Assembly: GCF_024435075.2 (NCBI RefSeq) | Contig: NZ_JAMZEG020000002.1 | Location: forward strand, 434,001 to 498,000 | Direction of reading: 5' to 3' | Source of the DNA: Marinomonas maritima | Lineage (GTDB): Bacteria > Pseudomonadota > Gammaproteobacteria > Pseudomonadales > Marinomonadaceae | DNA: 64,000 bases | In this document: piece by piece, positions 26,082 through 36,000 of the stretch | Layout: every line of letters begins with the position of its first letter | Numbering within the stretch: the first letter of the stretch is position 1 | Translations under genes and position numbers: made by a program | The notes under the pieces: generated by a model | Seen by the model: only the letters and a program-made list of their open reading frames with translations | Databases searched by the model: none | What the model was told of the DNA's origin: nothing

Positions 26082-27296
26082 CTATGACTGGCTTGTGTCT
26101 TTTGGCAACCAAAGTGAAATCACACTGGCGAGCAGTAAAAAGCCGAATGATACCCATAAACAGTTGATTAAGCCAAACTCCTGATAGACCCAGCCGGACA
26201 ATAAAGTGCCGACTAATCGACCCATGGCGTTGGCCATGTAGTAGAAACCGACGTCCATAGAGACACCTTCTTTACTGGCGAATTGGATGATCAGGTAGCT
26301 GTGTAAAGACGAGTTAATGGCAAAGATTGCACCAAATAGAATGAGACCACCTAGCAAAACAATCAGAGGATAAAATGCCAGTTGCAGACCAATTGCGATG
26401 ACGGCGGGCAGGACTGCTAATGCCAATGCCCAAAGTGTAACAGTTTTGGCGCTGGGAATTTGATTGTTGCGCTTGCCAGTAATGTGCGGCGCTAGACTTT
26501 GTACTATGCCGTAACCAATCACCCAAAGTGCGAGAAAACCACCAACACTCCAATGATCCCAGCCAAATTGGCTGCTTAGAGACACGGGTAGCGCGACCAC
26601 AAACCACACATCCCGAGCACCAAATAAAAAGAGTCGCGCAGCAGAGAGAATATTTACCTCTGGGCTTTTCGAAAAAATCTGCGAAAACTTGGGTTTGTTG
26701 CTCGCTTTACCAATGTCGTCTCCCAATTTCCATAGACTAAGCAGCCATACAACGCCAAGGGCTATGGTCATGATTAGAATGGCTTGGTGAAACCCTACCG
26801 TTGTGAGTAATAGGCCGCCAAGAAAAAAGCCAATGCCTTTTAAAGTGTTCTTTGATCCAGTTAACAACGCGACCCACTGGTACAGTTGGCTATTTTCTCC
26901 TTTTGGTACTAAGACTTTAATAGCGCTTTTAGCGCTCATTTTATTGAGATCTTTGGCGATGCCAGACAACGCTTGTGCGATCATGACCCAAACGACCGTG
27001 AGCCAAGGCGTCGGCACGAGCAACATGCTGAGAGCTACAATCTGCAGACCAAGCCCTATGTTCATGGTTCGGTTTAAGCCCCATCGTGCGCCGAGCCAAC
27101 CACCAAACAAATTCGTTACCACACCAAAAGCTTCGTAAAATAAGAAGAGCAAGGCAATCTCTAATGCGCCATAGCCCAGTTCGTAAAAATACAAAACAAC
27201 CAGCATGCGCAGAGCGCCATCGGTGAGAGTAAAGCACCAATAGTTACCGGTTACGATAAGATATTGGCGAACATCATTTGATAGTTGTGAAAGCAT
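26082..27296 (-). CDS. arsJ: ArsJ organoarsenical efflux MFS transporter
   Basis: A 404-residue, 12-helix MFS protein that I recognise as ArsJ. It begins with the family signature VTGNYWCFTLTDGALRMLVV followed by FLFYEAFGVVTNLFGGWLG. ArsJ exports 1-arseno-3-phosphoglycerate, which a partner glyceraldehyde-3-phosphate dehydrogenase makes from arsenate; the compound falls apart outside the cell, giving arsenate efflux. The partner gene lies directly upstream in the operon, with ArsR first. Its 3-prime end is 28 bases from the IS3 element, which did not enter the gene. Confidence 0.93.
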   Translation of the reverse strand: MLSQLSNDVRQYLIVTGNYWCFTLTDGALRMLVVLYFYELGYGALEIALLFLFYEAFGVVTNLFGGWLGARWGLNRTMNIGLGLQIVALSMLLVPTPWLTVVWVMIAQALSGIAKDLNKMSAKSAIKVLVPKGENSQLYQWVALLTGSKNTLKGIGFFLGGLLLTTVGFHQAILIMTIALGVVWLLSLWKLGDDIGKASNKPKFSQIFSKSPEVNILSAARLFLFGARDVWFVVALPVSLSSQFGWDHWSVGGFLALWVIGYGIVQSLAPHITGKRNNQIPSAKTVTLWALALAVLPAVIAIGLQLAFYPLIVLLGGLILFGAIFAINSSLHSYLIIQFASKEGVSMDVGFYYMANAMGRLVGTLLSGWVYQEFGLINCLWVSFGFLLLASVISLWLPKDTSQS

Positions 27297-27351
27297 AGGG
27301 CGGTTATTCGCTTCGTTTTTTGCAGTTTTATGGTTTTTAAATGAAAGCGGT

Positions 27352-28365
27352 TTAAACCGCTTGGTCTAAGCGTCCTACTTTACGCATAAGCTCGGCAGTG
27401 CGGTTGGCGTAACCCCATTCGTTGTCATACCAGACGTACAGCTTCACTTGCGTGCCGTTGACCACCATAGTACTTGGCGCGTCTATGATGCTAGAGCGAG
27501 GGTCAGTTTTGTAATCGACTGACACCAGAGGGCGTTCTTCGTAGCCCAATATGTCTTTCAACTCGTTTTCACTGGCGGCTTTTAGGATCTGGTTGATTTC
27601 TACTTCCGTGGTCGCGCGATTCATTTCGAATACGCAATCGGTTAGCGAGGCATTCGTCAACGGTATGCGCACGGCATGGCCGTTTAGTTTGCCTTTTAGT
27701 TCTGGAAATATATGTGTAATAGCGGTCGCGGAGCCGGTTGTTGTTGGAATCAAACTGGTACCACACGAGCGAGCGCGACGTAAATCTTTGTGCGGCGCAT
27801 CAATGATGGTTTGGGTGTTGGTGATACTGTGAATCGTCGTCATTGAACCGTGTTTAATGCCAATGGATTCGTGCAGAGCTTTCACCACTGGCGCTAGGCA
27901 ATTTGTGGTACATGATGCGGCGGTGACGATAGGGTGTTGGCTTGGGTCGTAGTCTTGATCGTTGACGCCCATGACAACATTCAGTACGCCGTCTTCTTTT
28001 ACGGGCGCTGTGATGACCACTCGCCTCACGCCTTGATCAAGGTAGGCTTGTAAAAGGGCTTTGGTTTTCATTACGCCAGTTGCTTCGATAACCACATCGC
28101 ATTGTGACCAATCTGTCGCGGTGATATCACGATTCTGCGTGCAGGCGATGGTTTTTCCATTGATGATAATATTATCGCCTTCACTGGTGGCGTTGTGTGT
28201 CCAGCGGCCATGAACGGAGTCGAAGTTAACCAGGTGAGCGAGCGTAGCCGTATCACCGGCGACGTCGTTGATTTGAACGAACTCTATGTCGTCCCAGTCA
28301 AAGGCAGCACGAAACGAAAGGCGACCCATACGTCCGAATCCGTTTATTCCTACTTTAATCGTCAT
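27352..28365 (-). CDS. ArsJ-associated glyceraldehyde-3-phosphate dehydrogenase
   Basis: A 337-residue GAPDH that uses arsenate in place of phosphate to form 1-arseno-3-phosphoglycerate for ArsJ. NAD-binding GINGFGRMGRLSFRAAF is at residues 5-21. The catalytic Cys lies in VTAASCTTNCLAPV (about residue 153), with the partner His in MTTIHSITNTQ. The neighbouring arsJ and arsR genes identify it as the arsenic-linked paralog rather than the glycolytic enzyme. It sits 55 bases upstream of arsJ. Ribosome site GAGGACAA precedes the ATG. Confidence 0.92.
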   Translation of the reverse strand: MTIKVGINGFGRMGRLSFRAAFDWDDIEFVQINDVAGDTATLAHLVNFDSVHGRWTHNATSEGDNIIINGKTIACTQNRDITATDWSQCDVVIEATGVMKTKALLQAYLDQGVRRVVITAPVKEDGVLNVVMGVNDQDYDPSQHPIVTAASCTTNCLAPVVKALHESIGIKHGSMTTIHSITNTQTIIDAPHKDLRRARSCGTSLIPTTTGSATAITHIFPELKGKLNGHAVRIPLTNASLTDCVFEMNRATTEVEINQILKAASENELKDILGYEERPLVSVDYKTDPRSSIIDAPSTMVVNGTQVKLYVWYDNEWGYANRTAELMRKVGRLDQAV

Positions 28366-28395
28366 TATTTGTCCTCGTGAAAATACATTAAGTGA

Positions 28396-28740
28396 TTAGC
28401 GGCAAGTGCCTGTTCGCTTTGGTCGGCCGCCCATGGTTTCGAGTTGGTTAATATTGCCTTTCAGCCACAAAACCTGATTATCTAACGTGATTTTTAAGAC
28501 ATTCTTGGCCCAGCTTGGTAGTTCAGGGTGAAGTCGATAAAACACCCATTGTCCTTGTCTGCGATCGCTCAGAACGCCGCCTTTTCGTAGCTGGGCGAGA
28601 TGTCGAGAAATTTTGGGTTGTGTTTCATTAAGCGCCGCCATGAGCTCGCAAACACAAAGTTCATTGTATTGAGTAATTAGTAATAAGCTTCGCAAGCGAG
28701 TGTCATCTGCGAGTGCCTTATAAAATAGATCGGGGGTCAT
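28396..28740 (-). CDS. arsR: ArsR-family arsenic-responsive repressor
   Basis: A 114-residue winged-helix repressor. The metalloid-binding motif ELCVCELM (Cys29-Val-Cys31 region) is the classic ArsR CxC, and the DNA-recognition helix follows in ETQPKISRHLAQLRKGGVL. It ends TCR with a third Cys that may also bind arsenite. Related ArsR proteins release DNA on binding As(III), which derepresses arsR-GAPDH-arsJ. A palindromic operator lies 50-70 bases upstream. The gene is first in a three-gene operon. Confidence 0.92.
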   Translation of the reverse strand: MTPDLFYKALADDTRLRSLLLITQYNELCVCELMAALNETQPKISRHLAQLRKGGVLSDRRQGQWVFYRLHPELPSWAKNVLKITLDNQVLWLKGNINQLETMGGRPKRTGTCR

Positions 28741-28788
28741 TTAAATTTGACTCTGTTATAGCGTTGTTTGAAGTATATCGTCTAATGC

Positions 28789-28812
28789 ATATATATGTAA
28801 AATCATATATTT
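28789..28812 (-). promoter_or_regulatory. Predicted ArsR operator
   Basis: Imperfect inverted repeat ATATATATG-(6 nt)-CATATATTT, 8 of 9 bases matching, upstream of arsR. It fits the AT-rich palindromes bound by ArsR/SmtB proteins. Confidence 0.65.
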
Positions 28813-28852
28813 GATTTTTAATATATTTAATCTAACTGTCATATTTATTTTT

Positions 28853-28909
28853 TGTGGGTGATTCAAAGTACAAGATGTGGGTGATTCAAAGTACAAGATG
28901 TGGGTAATT
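28853..28909. repeat. 23-bp tandem repeat, 2.5 copies
   Basis: TGTGGGTGATTCAAAGTACA begins a 23-base unit present exactly at 28853-28875 and 28876-28898, with a third partial copy at 28899-28909. It sits between the arsR promoter and the terminator of the stress protein operon. Function unknown. Confidence 0.85.
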
Positions 28910-28911
28910 AA

Positions 28912-28941
28912 AAAGGGCGAATCCCGAAGAAGGCGCCCTTT
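28912..28941 (-). terminator. Terminator of the sulP-usp operon
   Basis: AAAGGGCG (28912-28919) pairs with CGCCCTTT (28934-28941); on the minus strand it ends in a T run. It follows the universal stress protein stop by about 20 bases. Confidence 0.72.
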
Positions 28942-28960
28942 AAAAGAAATTTTTGAATGG

Positions 28961-29812
28961 TTAGCGAAGAATTAAAAGAGGAATGTTACTTTCAATGATC
29001 ATTTTAGTGGTGTTGCTCCCGACAAAGAACTGACGAACTTTTGAATGTGCATAAGCCCCCATTGCCATTAGCTCGATGTTATTGTCGTCACGGTATTGGG
29101 TTAATACTGGATAAATCTTACCTGGTCGAATGCTTGATATAACGTCGAAGCCTTCTTCTTCAAGAATGGCTTGCGCTTCTTCTAGTTTGGCACGTCTTTC
29201 AGGCGTATTATCACCCGCCATAACAAGATGGCATGGTAGACCTATCAATAATGGACTTTGAGCAATCCGCGCAATGGCATTGTCTGCGGCTTCGCGACCA
29301 TCATAAGCAATCATAAAGTTTTTTGGTGCTTTAAATTTACCGACGCTGATCAGGATAGGTTTGTGTAAAGTACGCGCCACACGTTCAATGTGTGAACCAA
29401 CCGTGTGAGCGTCCATCGTATGGCTGATGCCGAGTCGACCTATAACAACCAATCTAGTCTCTTCTTCAAGATCAAGAAGGTTTTCAACAAGGTCGCCATG
29501 ACGCTGTAACTCTTCTACAAGTTTAGCGCCGACTTTTCTGGCTAATTCTCTGGCGTTTTCAAGAACGAGTTTTCCATGCTCTAGTGCCAGTTTAGCGCGC
29601 TTTACATCTAAAGCGACAAGTTCATCTAACAAGTGCTCTCGACTACCGAACCCAATAGATCCAGACAAATCGTCATTGGTTCGCAGGGCTTCTTTCTCTA
29701 AGGAGTGCAGCAAAGTCAGTGGGCAGCCCATTTGTTTGGCAGCCCACACCGATGCGGTGGTGACATATTCTGATAAAGCAGAACCATCGATACAGGCAAT
29801 AATATTTGTCAT
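28961..29812 (-). CDS. Universal stress protein, tandem UspA domain
   Basis: A 283-residue protein with two UspA folds: 1-150 (IIACIDGSALSEYVTTASVWA) and 155-283 (FMIAYDGREAADNAIARIAQS). The C-terminal domain ends with the ATP-binding glycine motif region MGAYAHSKVRQFFVGSNTTKMI, matching G-2x-G-9x-G(S/T). It is encoded immediately downstream of a SulP transporter (62 bases), a frequent pairing in which the stress protein may regulate transport. That regulation is inference. Confidence 0.88.
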   Translation of the reverse strand: MTNIIACIDGSALSEYVTTASVWAAKQMGCPLTLLHSLEKEALRTNDDLSGSIGFGSREHLLDELVALDVKRAKLALEHGKLVLENARELARKVGAKLVEELQRHGDLVENLLDLEEETRLVVIGRLGISHTMDAHTVGSHIERVARTLHKPILISVGKFKAPKNFMIAYDGREAADNAIARIAQSPLLIGLPCHLVMAGDNTPERRAKLEEAQAILEEEGFDVISSIRPGKIYPVLTQYRDDNNIELMAMGAYAHSKVRQFFVGSNTTKMIIESNIPLLILR

Positions 29813-29874
29813 TGTTGCACTCCTTCTTTTTCTTATTTAAAAGTATAGAAAGTATGTTGTGTAGCCACTTATTA

Positions 29875-31365
29875 TTAGTGGCCGCCCATGACTTTCTCGA
29901 CTTCTTCAGGATTATTATGAACACCAAATTTATCGACGACGGTCGCACTGGCTTCATTCATTCCCACAACATCAACCTCGGCACCTTCACGACGGAATTT
30001 GATGACAACCTTATCTAATGCAGAGACTGACGTGATGTCCCAAAAATGTGCGTCAGATAGATCGATAGTGATTTTTTCGGCGGCTTCTTTAAAGTCAAAA
30101 GATGCAGTAAATTGGTCTGATGACGCAAAAAATACTTGGCCGATAACTTTGTAGGTGCGGTGTTTTGTGACTTTATCTTGATTGCTTTTAACCACCATAA
30201 AGCGCCCGATTTTGTGTGCGAAAAACAAAGCGGCAAGCAAGATGCCGACAAACACTCCCAACGCTAAGTTGTGTGTGTAGACCACAATAGAAACGGTCGC
30301 CAACATAACAATATTAGTCGATAACGGGTGTTTTTTCAGGTTGATGACCGATTCCCAAGAAAATGTACCGATAGACACCATGATCATCACGGCAACTAAA
30401 GCGGCCATTGGGATTTGACCAATAAGATCGTCAAGAAAAACCACCATGATCAACAATAGGAGACCAGCAATAAATGTTGATAAACGACCGCGTCCTCCAG
30501 ACTTTACGTTGATAACCGATTGTCCGATCATGGCGCAACCTGCCATGCCGCCAAGTAAACTTGAACCTATGTTAGCGATACCTTGGCCTTTGCACTCACG
30601 ATTTTTATCACTGGTTGTGTCGGTGAATTCATCAACGATGGTGGCTGTCATCATAGACTCCAATAAACCCACAACCGCAAGGCCGATAGAATAAGGCAAG
30701 ATAATCATCAATGTCTCCAGTGTTAGTGGAACATCAGGCCATAGGAAAATGGGTAGGGTATCTGGAAGTTCGCCCATGTCTGATACGGTACGAATGTCTA
30801 ATCCATAAGTCATGGCAAAAACAGTCAGTACAACAATACACACTAATGGAGAAGGAAGGGCTTTACCTATAATAGGAAGCAAAGGGAAAAGGTAAATAAT
30901 GCCCAAGCCAGCGGCTGTCATTGCATAAACGTGCCAAGTGACATCCGTTAACTCCGGTAACTGAGCCATGAATATGAGAATGGCTAAGGCGTTTACAAAT
31001 CCAGTTACAACGGATCGTGAGACAAATCGCATCAAGGAGCCAAGTTTCAAATACCCAGCAAAAATTTGAATAACACCGGTTAATAGGCTGGCAGCAAGTA
31101 AATATTCCAAACCGTGGTCTTTTACCAATGTCACCATTAGTAATGCCATGGCTCCAGTCGCTGCAGAAATCATCCCAGGACGACCGCCAACAAAAGAGAT
31201 GATCACGGCGATACAAAAAGATGCGTATAAGCCAACTTTAGGATCTACGCCCGCAATGATGGAAAAAGCAATGGCTTCGGGAATTAAAGCAAGTGCAACC
31301 ACTGTACCAGCGAGGGAGTCGCCTTTAATGTTCGAGAACCAGTCTCGTTTTATCGAATCGATCAT
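29875..31365 (-). CDS. SulP-family anion transporter with STAS domain
   Basis: A 496-residue SLC26/SulP transporter. About 11-14 helices fill residues 15-385, with DSLAGTVVALALIPEAIAFSIIAGVDP as the family signature near the N-terminus and NIGSSLLGGMAGCAMIGQSVINVKSGGRGR in the middle. A cytoplasmic STAS domain (about 400-490) includes FWDITSVSALDKVVIKFRREG. Substrates in this family are sulfate, bicarbonate or other anions. The particular anion is unknown. It is transcribed ahead of the universal stress gene. Confidence 0.9.
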   Translation of the reverse strand: MIDSIKRDWFSNIKGDSLAGTVVALALIPEAIAFSIIAGVDPKVGLYASFCIAVIISFVGGRPGMISAATGAMALLMVTLVKDHGLEYLLAASLLTGVIQIFAGYLKLGSLMRFVSRSVVTGFVNALAILIFMAQLPELTDVTWHVYAMTAAGLGIIYLFPLLPIIGKALPSPLVCIVVLTVFAMTYGLDIRTVSDMGELPDTLPIFLWPDVPLTLETLMIILPYSIGLAVVGLLESMMTATIVDEFTDTTSDKNRECKGQGIANIGSSLLGGMAGCAMIGQSVINVKSGGRGRLSTFIAGLLLLIMVVFLDDLIGQIPMAALVAVMIMVSIGTFSWESVINLKKHPLSTNIVMLATVSIVVYTHNLALGVFVGILLAALFFAHKIGRFMVVKSNQDKVTKHRTYKVIGQVFFASSDQFTASFDFKEAAEKITIDLSDAHFWDITSVSALDKVVIKFRREGAEVDVVGMNEASATVVDKFGVHNNPEEVEKVMGGH

Positions 31366-31755
31366 TTACTACCTTCTGAATTTAAAAGAAAAATACGCTG
31401 TCGCTTTTTATAAAAAAATAAGCTTGGGATTATTGCGCCACCTTGTGGCAAATGCATGACGTTGCCTTAAGGGCTCATTGCTCGAGTCAAGAATAGACTC
31501 AGAAATAGGTTACGGGCGTAGTTAAAGTGGCTGTAACGCTAAGGCCTGTGCCCGAAATTGCGGAAATTATAAAGATTTGATGGTTTTTTAGCAATCGTAA
31601 GCCCGTTTAAGGCCGCGATTTTTATAAAGATAGCGTTAATCGATAAATAAGCGTATCGACTGTACCAAGGTACAATAGATACTTTGCTTTTATTCTTCTA
31701 TCTTGTCAGTAATCATTAAATTATTCCGTCTTATCTAGAGTCCAGGAGATTCACC
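31366..31755. other. Promoter region of the giant adhesin
   Basis: 390 bases between divergent genes. It includes the adhesin ribosome site AGGAG, 8 bases before the ATG. I see no clear riboswitch or operator. Confidence 0.45.
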
Positions 31756-33087
31756 ATGAGCGACAATCAAATTCCTTTTGCAACGATGGGTAATGCCATC
31801 GGTTTCGTTACTAAATTAAACGGTTCTGTAACGATTGAATCTATCGACGGGCAAGAGCGGATAGTAAAGCTAGGTGATCCAATTTTCTTTGGCGAGACGG
31901 TTGTTACTGGAAGTAATAGTAGCGTTACGATCGAGTTTATTGACGGCACCGATGTGGTCATCGGTGGCGACTCTATCATAGAGATGACGGACGAAATTTA
32001 TAATACAGGCGATAATGAAGATCTTGTCGCGGATTCTTCTTCCGAAATTGATGCATTACAACGTGCCATTTTAGCGGGTGATGACCCTACCCTTATTCAA
32101 GATGCGCCAGCAGCAGGTAACGCACTTGCTGACCAGCAACGTTTCGATGTGTCTATTGAGCGAAATGACGCACAAAACAGTCTTCCAACCTACGGTTATG
32201 ACACAGGCAACGGTAGTGGTGGTCAAGGGGGTGAAAGTCAATATTCTGACCCCTCTTTATCTCGTGCGCTTAATCAAAACCCTTTGCTTATAAATTTGGA
32301 TATTGATCCGATCACTGGAGACAGCATTATCAATGCGGCTGAGGCTGGCGGGATTGTTACTTTAACTGGTGTGGTTAATGGTGATGTATTCAGTAGTGGT
32401 GTCGTTACGCTTGTCATCAATGGTGTTACTTACAGCACCAATGTAAATCCAAATGGTACATGGTCTGTAGGTGTTGCTGGCTCTGATTTGAGTGCGGACT
32501 CTGACCGTATAGTAGATGCTAGTGTGGTTGTTACGAATGGTGCTGGACAGCAAGGTACAGCAGATTCAACAGAAAGCTTTATTGTAAAAACGAGCTCTAG
32601 AGCAACAATAAGTGTTAATTCAATTACTTCTGACGATGTAATTAATGCAGAGGAAAGTAATAGCACAATTACCGTTTCTGGTCGTGTGGGTCTAGACGCT
32701 TCCGCTGGCGATACGGTATCGATGACTATTAATGGAACCCTTTACACCACTGTTGTATTGGCAAACAAAACATGGAGCGTGGGAGTTTCTGGTAGTGACC
32801 TTGCTCAAGATGATTCCTTTCAAGTGTCTGTTGCAGGTCAGGACAGTGCTGGTAACCCATACACAGGAACTACCACTTCAACTCATACCGTTGATACAGA
32901 AGGGAACGAAACCACGGTAGATGCCGATGGCAACTGGACAGTGGATGTGGCGGGCAGCGACCTTGCGGCCGACACCGTGTTCGATGTGAACGTGGCGTCT
33001 ACGGACGACGGGCAACCCAGTGACCTCAACAGGATCTTCAGAGCATACGGTCGTTCTAGAAGGGACAGAAGGCACAGTGACGGTTGA
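31756..33087 (+). CDS. Adhesin N-terminal part: retention module and first Ig-like domains
   Basis: The first 120 residues form a LapA-type retention module (IGFVTKLNGSVTIESIDG, then VIGGDSIIEM) that holds the protein in the outer-membrane exporter. The LapG protease site follows: PAAG at residues 118-121, matching the TAAG/PAAG class. After a glycine-rich linker come two degenerate Ig-like units (from about residue 178) and then the start of the 104-residue repeats. The last 25 or so residues are out of frame because two bases (TG) are missing near 33010. The natural protein continues into the next piece. Confidence 0.85.
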   Translation: MSDNQIPFATMGNAIGFVTKLNGSVTIESIDGQERIVKLGDPIFFGETVVTGSNSSVTIEFIDGTDVVIGGDSIIEMTDEIYNTGDNEDLVADSSSEIDALQRAILAGDDPTLIQDAPAAGNALADQQRFDVSIERNDAQNSLPTYGYDTGNGSGGQGGESQYSDPSLSRALNQNPLLINLDIDPITGDSIINAAEAGGIVTLTGVVNGDVFSSGVVTLVINGVTYSTNVNPNGTWSVGVAGSDLSADSDRIVDASVVVTNGAGQQGTADSTESFIVKTSSRATISVNSITSDDVINAEESNSTITVSGRVGLDASAGDTVSMTINGTLYTTVVLANKTWSVGVSGSDLAQDDSFQVSVAGQDSAGNPYTGTTTSTHTVDTEGNETTVDADGNWTVDVAGSDLAADTVFDVNVASTDDGQPSDLNRIFRAYGRSRRDRRHSDG

Positions 33088-36000
33088 TGCGATTACGTCT
33101 GATGACGTGATCAACGCGGCAGAAAGCGGACAAACCATCGCGGTGACAGGTACGGCGACAGGTGGCGATATCGCACCAGGCGATAAAGTGACCATGACGA
33201 TCGCAGGTACGCCTTACGAAACCACGGTAGATGCCGATGGCAACTGGACAGTGGATGTGGCGGGCAGCGACCTTGCGGCCGACACCGTGTTCGATGTGAA
33301 CGTGGCGTCTACGGACGACGTGGGCAACCCAGTGACCTCAACAGGATCTTCAGAGCATACGGTCGTTCTAGAAGGGACAGAAGGCACAGTGACGGTTGAT
33401 GCGATTACGTCTGATGACGTGATCAACGCGGCAGAAAGCGGACAAACCATCGCGGTGACAGGTACGGCGACAGGTGGCGATATCGCACCAGGCGATAAAG
33501 TGACCATGACGATCGCAGGTACGCCTTACGAAACCACGGTAGATGCCGATGGCAACTGGACAGTGGATGTGGCGGGCAGCGACCTTGCGGCCGACACCGT
33601 GTTCGATGTGAACGTGGCGTCTACGGACGACGTGGGCAACCCAGTGACCTCAACAGGATCTTCAGAGCATACGGTCGTTCTAGAAGGGACAGAAGGCACA
33701 GTGACGGTTGATGCGATTACGTCTGATGACGTGATCAACGCGGCAGAAAGCGGACAAACCATCGCGGTGACAGGTACGGCGACAGGTGGCGATATCGCAC
33801 CAGGCGATAAAGTGACCATGACGATCGCAGGTACGCCTTACGAAACCACGGTAGATGCCGATGGCAACTGGACAGTGGATGTGGCGGGCAGCGACCTTGC
33901 GGCCGACACCGTGTTCGATGTGAACGTGGCGTCTACGGACGACGTGGGCAACCCAGTGACCTCAACAGGATCTTCAGAGCATACGGTCGTTCTAGAAGGG
34001 ACAGAAGGCACAGTGACGGTTGATGCGATTACGTCTGATGACGTGATCAACGCGGCAGAAAGCGGACAAACCATCGCGGTGACAGGTACGGCGACAGGTG
34101 GCGATATCGCACCAGGCGATAAAGTGACCATGACGATCGCAGGTACGCCTTACGAAACCACGGTAGATGCCGATGGCAACTGGACAGTGGATGTGGCGGG
34201 CAGCGACCTTGCGGCCGACACCGTGTTCGATGTGAACGTGGCGTCTACGGACGACGTGGGCAACCCAGTGACCTCAACAGGATCTTCAGAGCATACGGTC
34301 GTTCTAGAAGGGACAGAAGGCACAGTGACGGTTGATGCGATTACGTCTGATGACGTGATCAACGCGGCAGAAAGCGGACAAACCATCGCGGTGACAGGTA
34401 CGGCGACAGGTGGCGATATCGCACCAGGCGATAAAGTGACCATGACGATCGCAGGTACGCCTTACGAAACCACGGTAGATGCCGATGGCAACTGGACAGT
34501 GGATGTGGCGGGCAGCGACCTTGCGGCCGACACCGTGTTCGATGTGAACGTGGCGTCTACGGACGACGTGGGCAACCCAGTGACCTCAACAGGATCTTCA
34601 GAGCATACGGTCGTTCTAGAAGGGACAGAAGGCACAGTGACGGTTGATGCGATTACGTCTGATGACGTGATCAACGCGGCAGAAAGCGGACAAACCATCG
34701 CGGTGACAGGTACGGCGACAGGTGGCGATATCGCACCAGGCGATAAAGTGACCATGACGATCGCAGGTACGCCTTACGAAACCACGGTAGATGCCGATGG
34801 CAACTGGACAGTGGATGTGGCGGGCAGCGACCTTGCGGCCGACACCGTGTTCGATGTGAACGTGGCGTCTACGGACGACGTGGGCAACCCAGTGACCTCA
34901 ACAGGATCTTCAGAGCATACGGTCGTTCTAGAAGGGACAGAAGGCACAGTGACGGTTGATGCGATTACGTCTGATGACGTGATCAACGCGGCAGAAAGCG
35001 GACAAACCATCGCGGTGACAGGTACGGCGACAGGTGGCGATATCGCACCAGGCGATAAAGTGACCATGACGATCGCAGGTACGCCTTACGAAACCACGGT
35101 AGATGCCGATGGCAACTGGACAGTGGATGTGGCGGGCAGCGACCTTGCGGCCGACACCGTGTTCGATGTGAACGTGGCGTCTACGGACGACGTGGGCAAC
35201 CCAGTGACCTCAACAGGATCTTCAGAGCATACGGTCGTTCTAGAAGGGACAGAAGGCACAGTGACGGTTGATGCGATTACGTCTGATGACGTGATCAACG
35301 CGGCAGAAAGCGGACAAACCATCGCGGTGACAGGTACGGCGACAGGTGGCGATATCGCACCAGGCGATAAAGTGACCATGACGATCGCAGGTACGCCTTA
35401 CGAAACCACGGTAGATGCCGATGGCAACTGGACAGTGGATGTGGCGGGCAGCGACCTTGCGGCCGACACCGTGTTCGATGTGAACGTGGCGTCTACGGAC
35501 GACGTGGGCAACCCAGTGACCTCAACAGGATCTTCAGAGCATACGGTCGTTCTAGAAGGGACAGAAGGCACAGTGACGGTTGATGCGATTACGTCTGATG
35601 ACGTGATCAACGCGGCAGAAAGCGGACAAACCATCGCGGTGACAGGTACGGCGACAGGTGGCGATATCGCACCAGGCGATAAAGTGACCATGACGATCGC
35701 AGGTACGCCTTACGAAACCACGGTAGATGCCGATGGCAACTGGACAGTGGATGTGGCGGGCAGCGACCTTGCGGCCGACACCGTGTTCGATGTGAACGTG
35801 GCGTCTACGGACGACGTGGGCAACCCAGTGACCTCAACAGGATCTTCAGAGCATACGGTCGTTCTAGAAGGGACAGAAGGCACAGTGACGGTTGATGCGA
35901 TTACGTCTGATGACGTGATCAACGCGGCAGAAAGCGGACAAACCATCGCGGTGACAGGTACGGCGACAGGTGGCGATATCGCACCAGGCGATAAAGTGAC

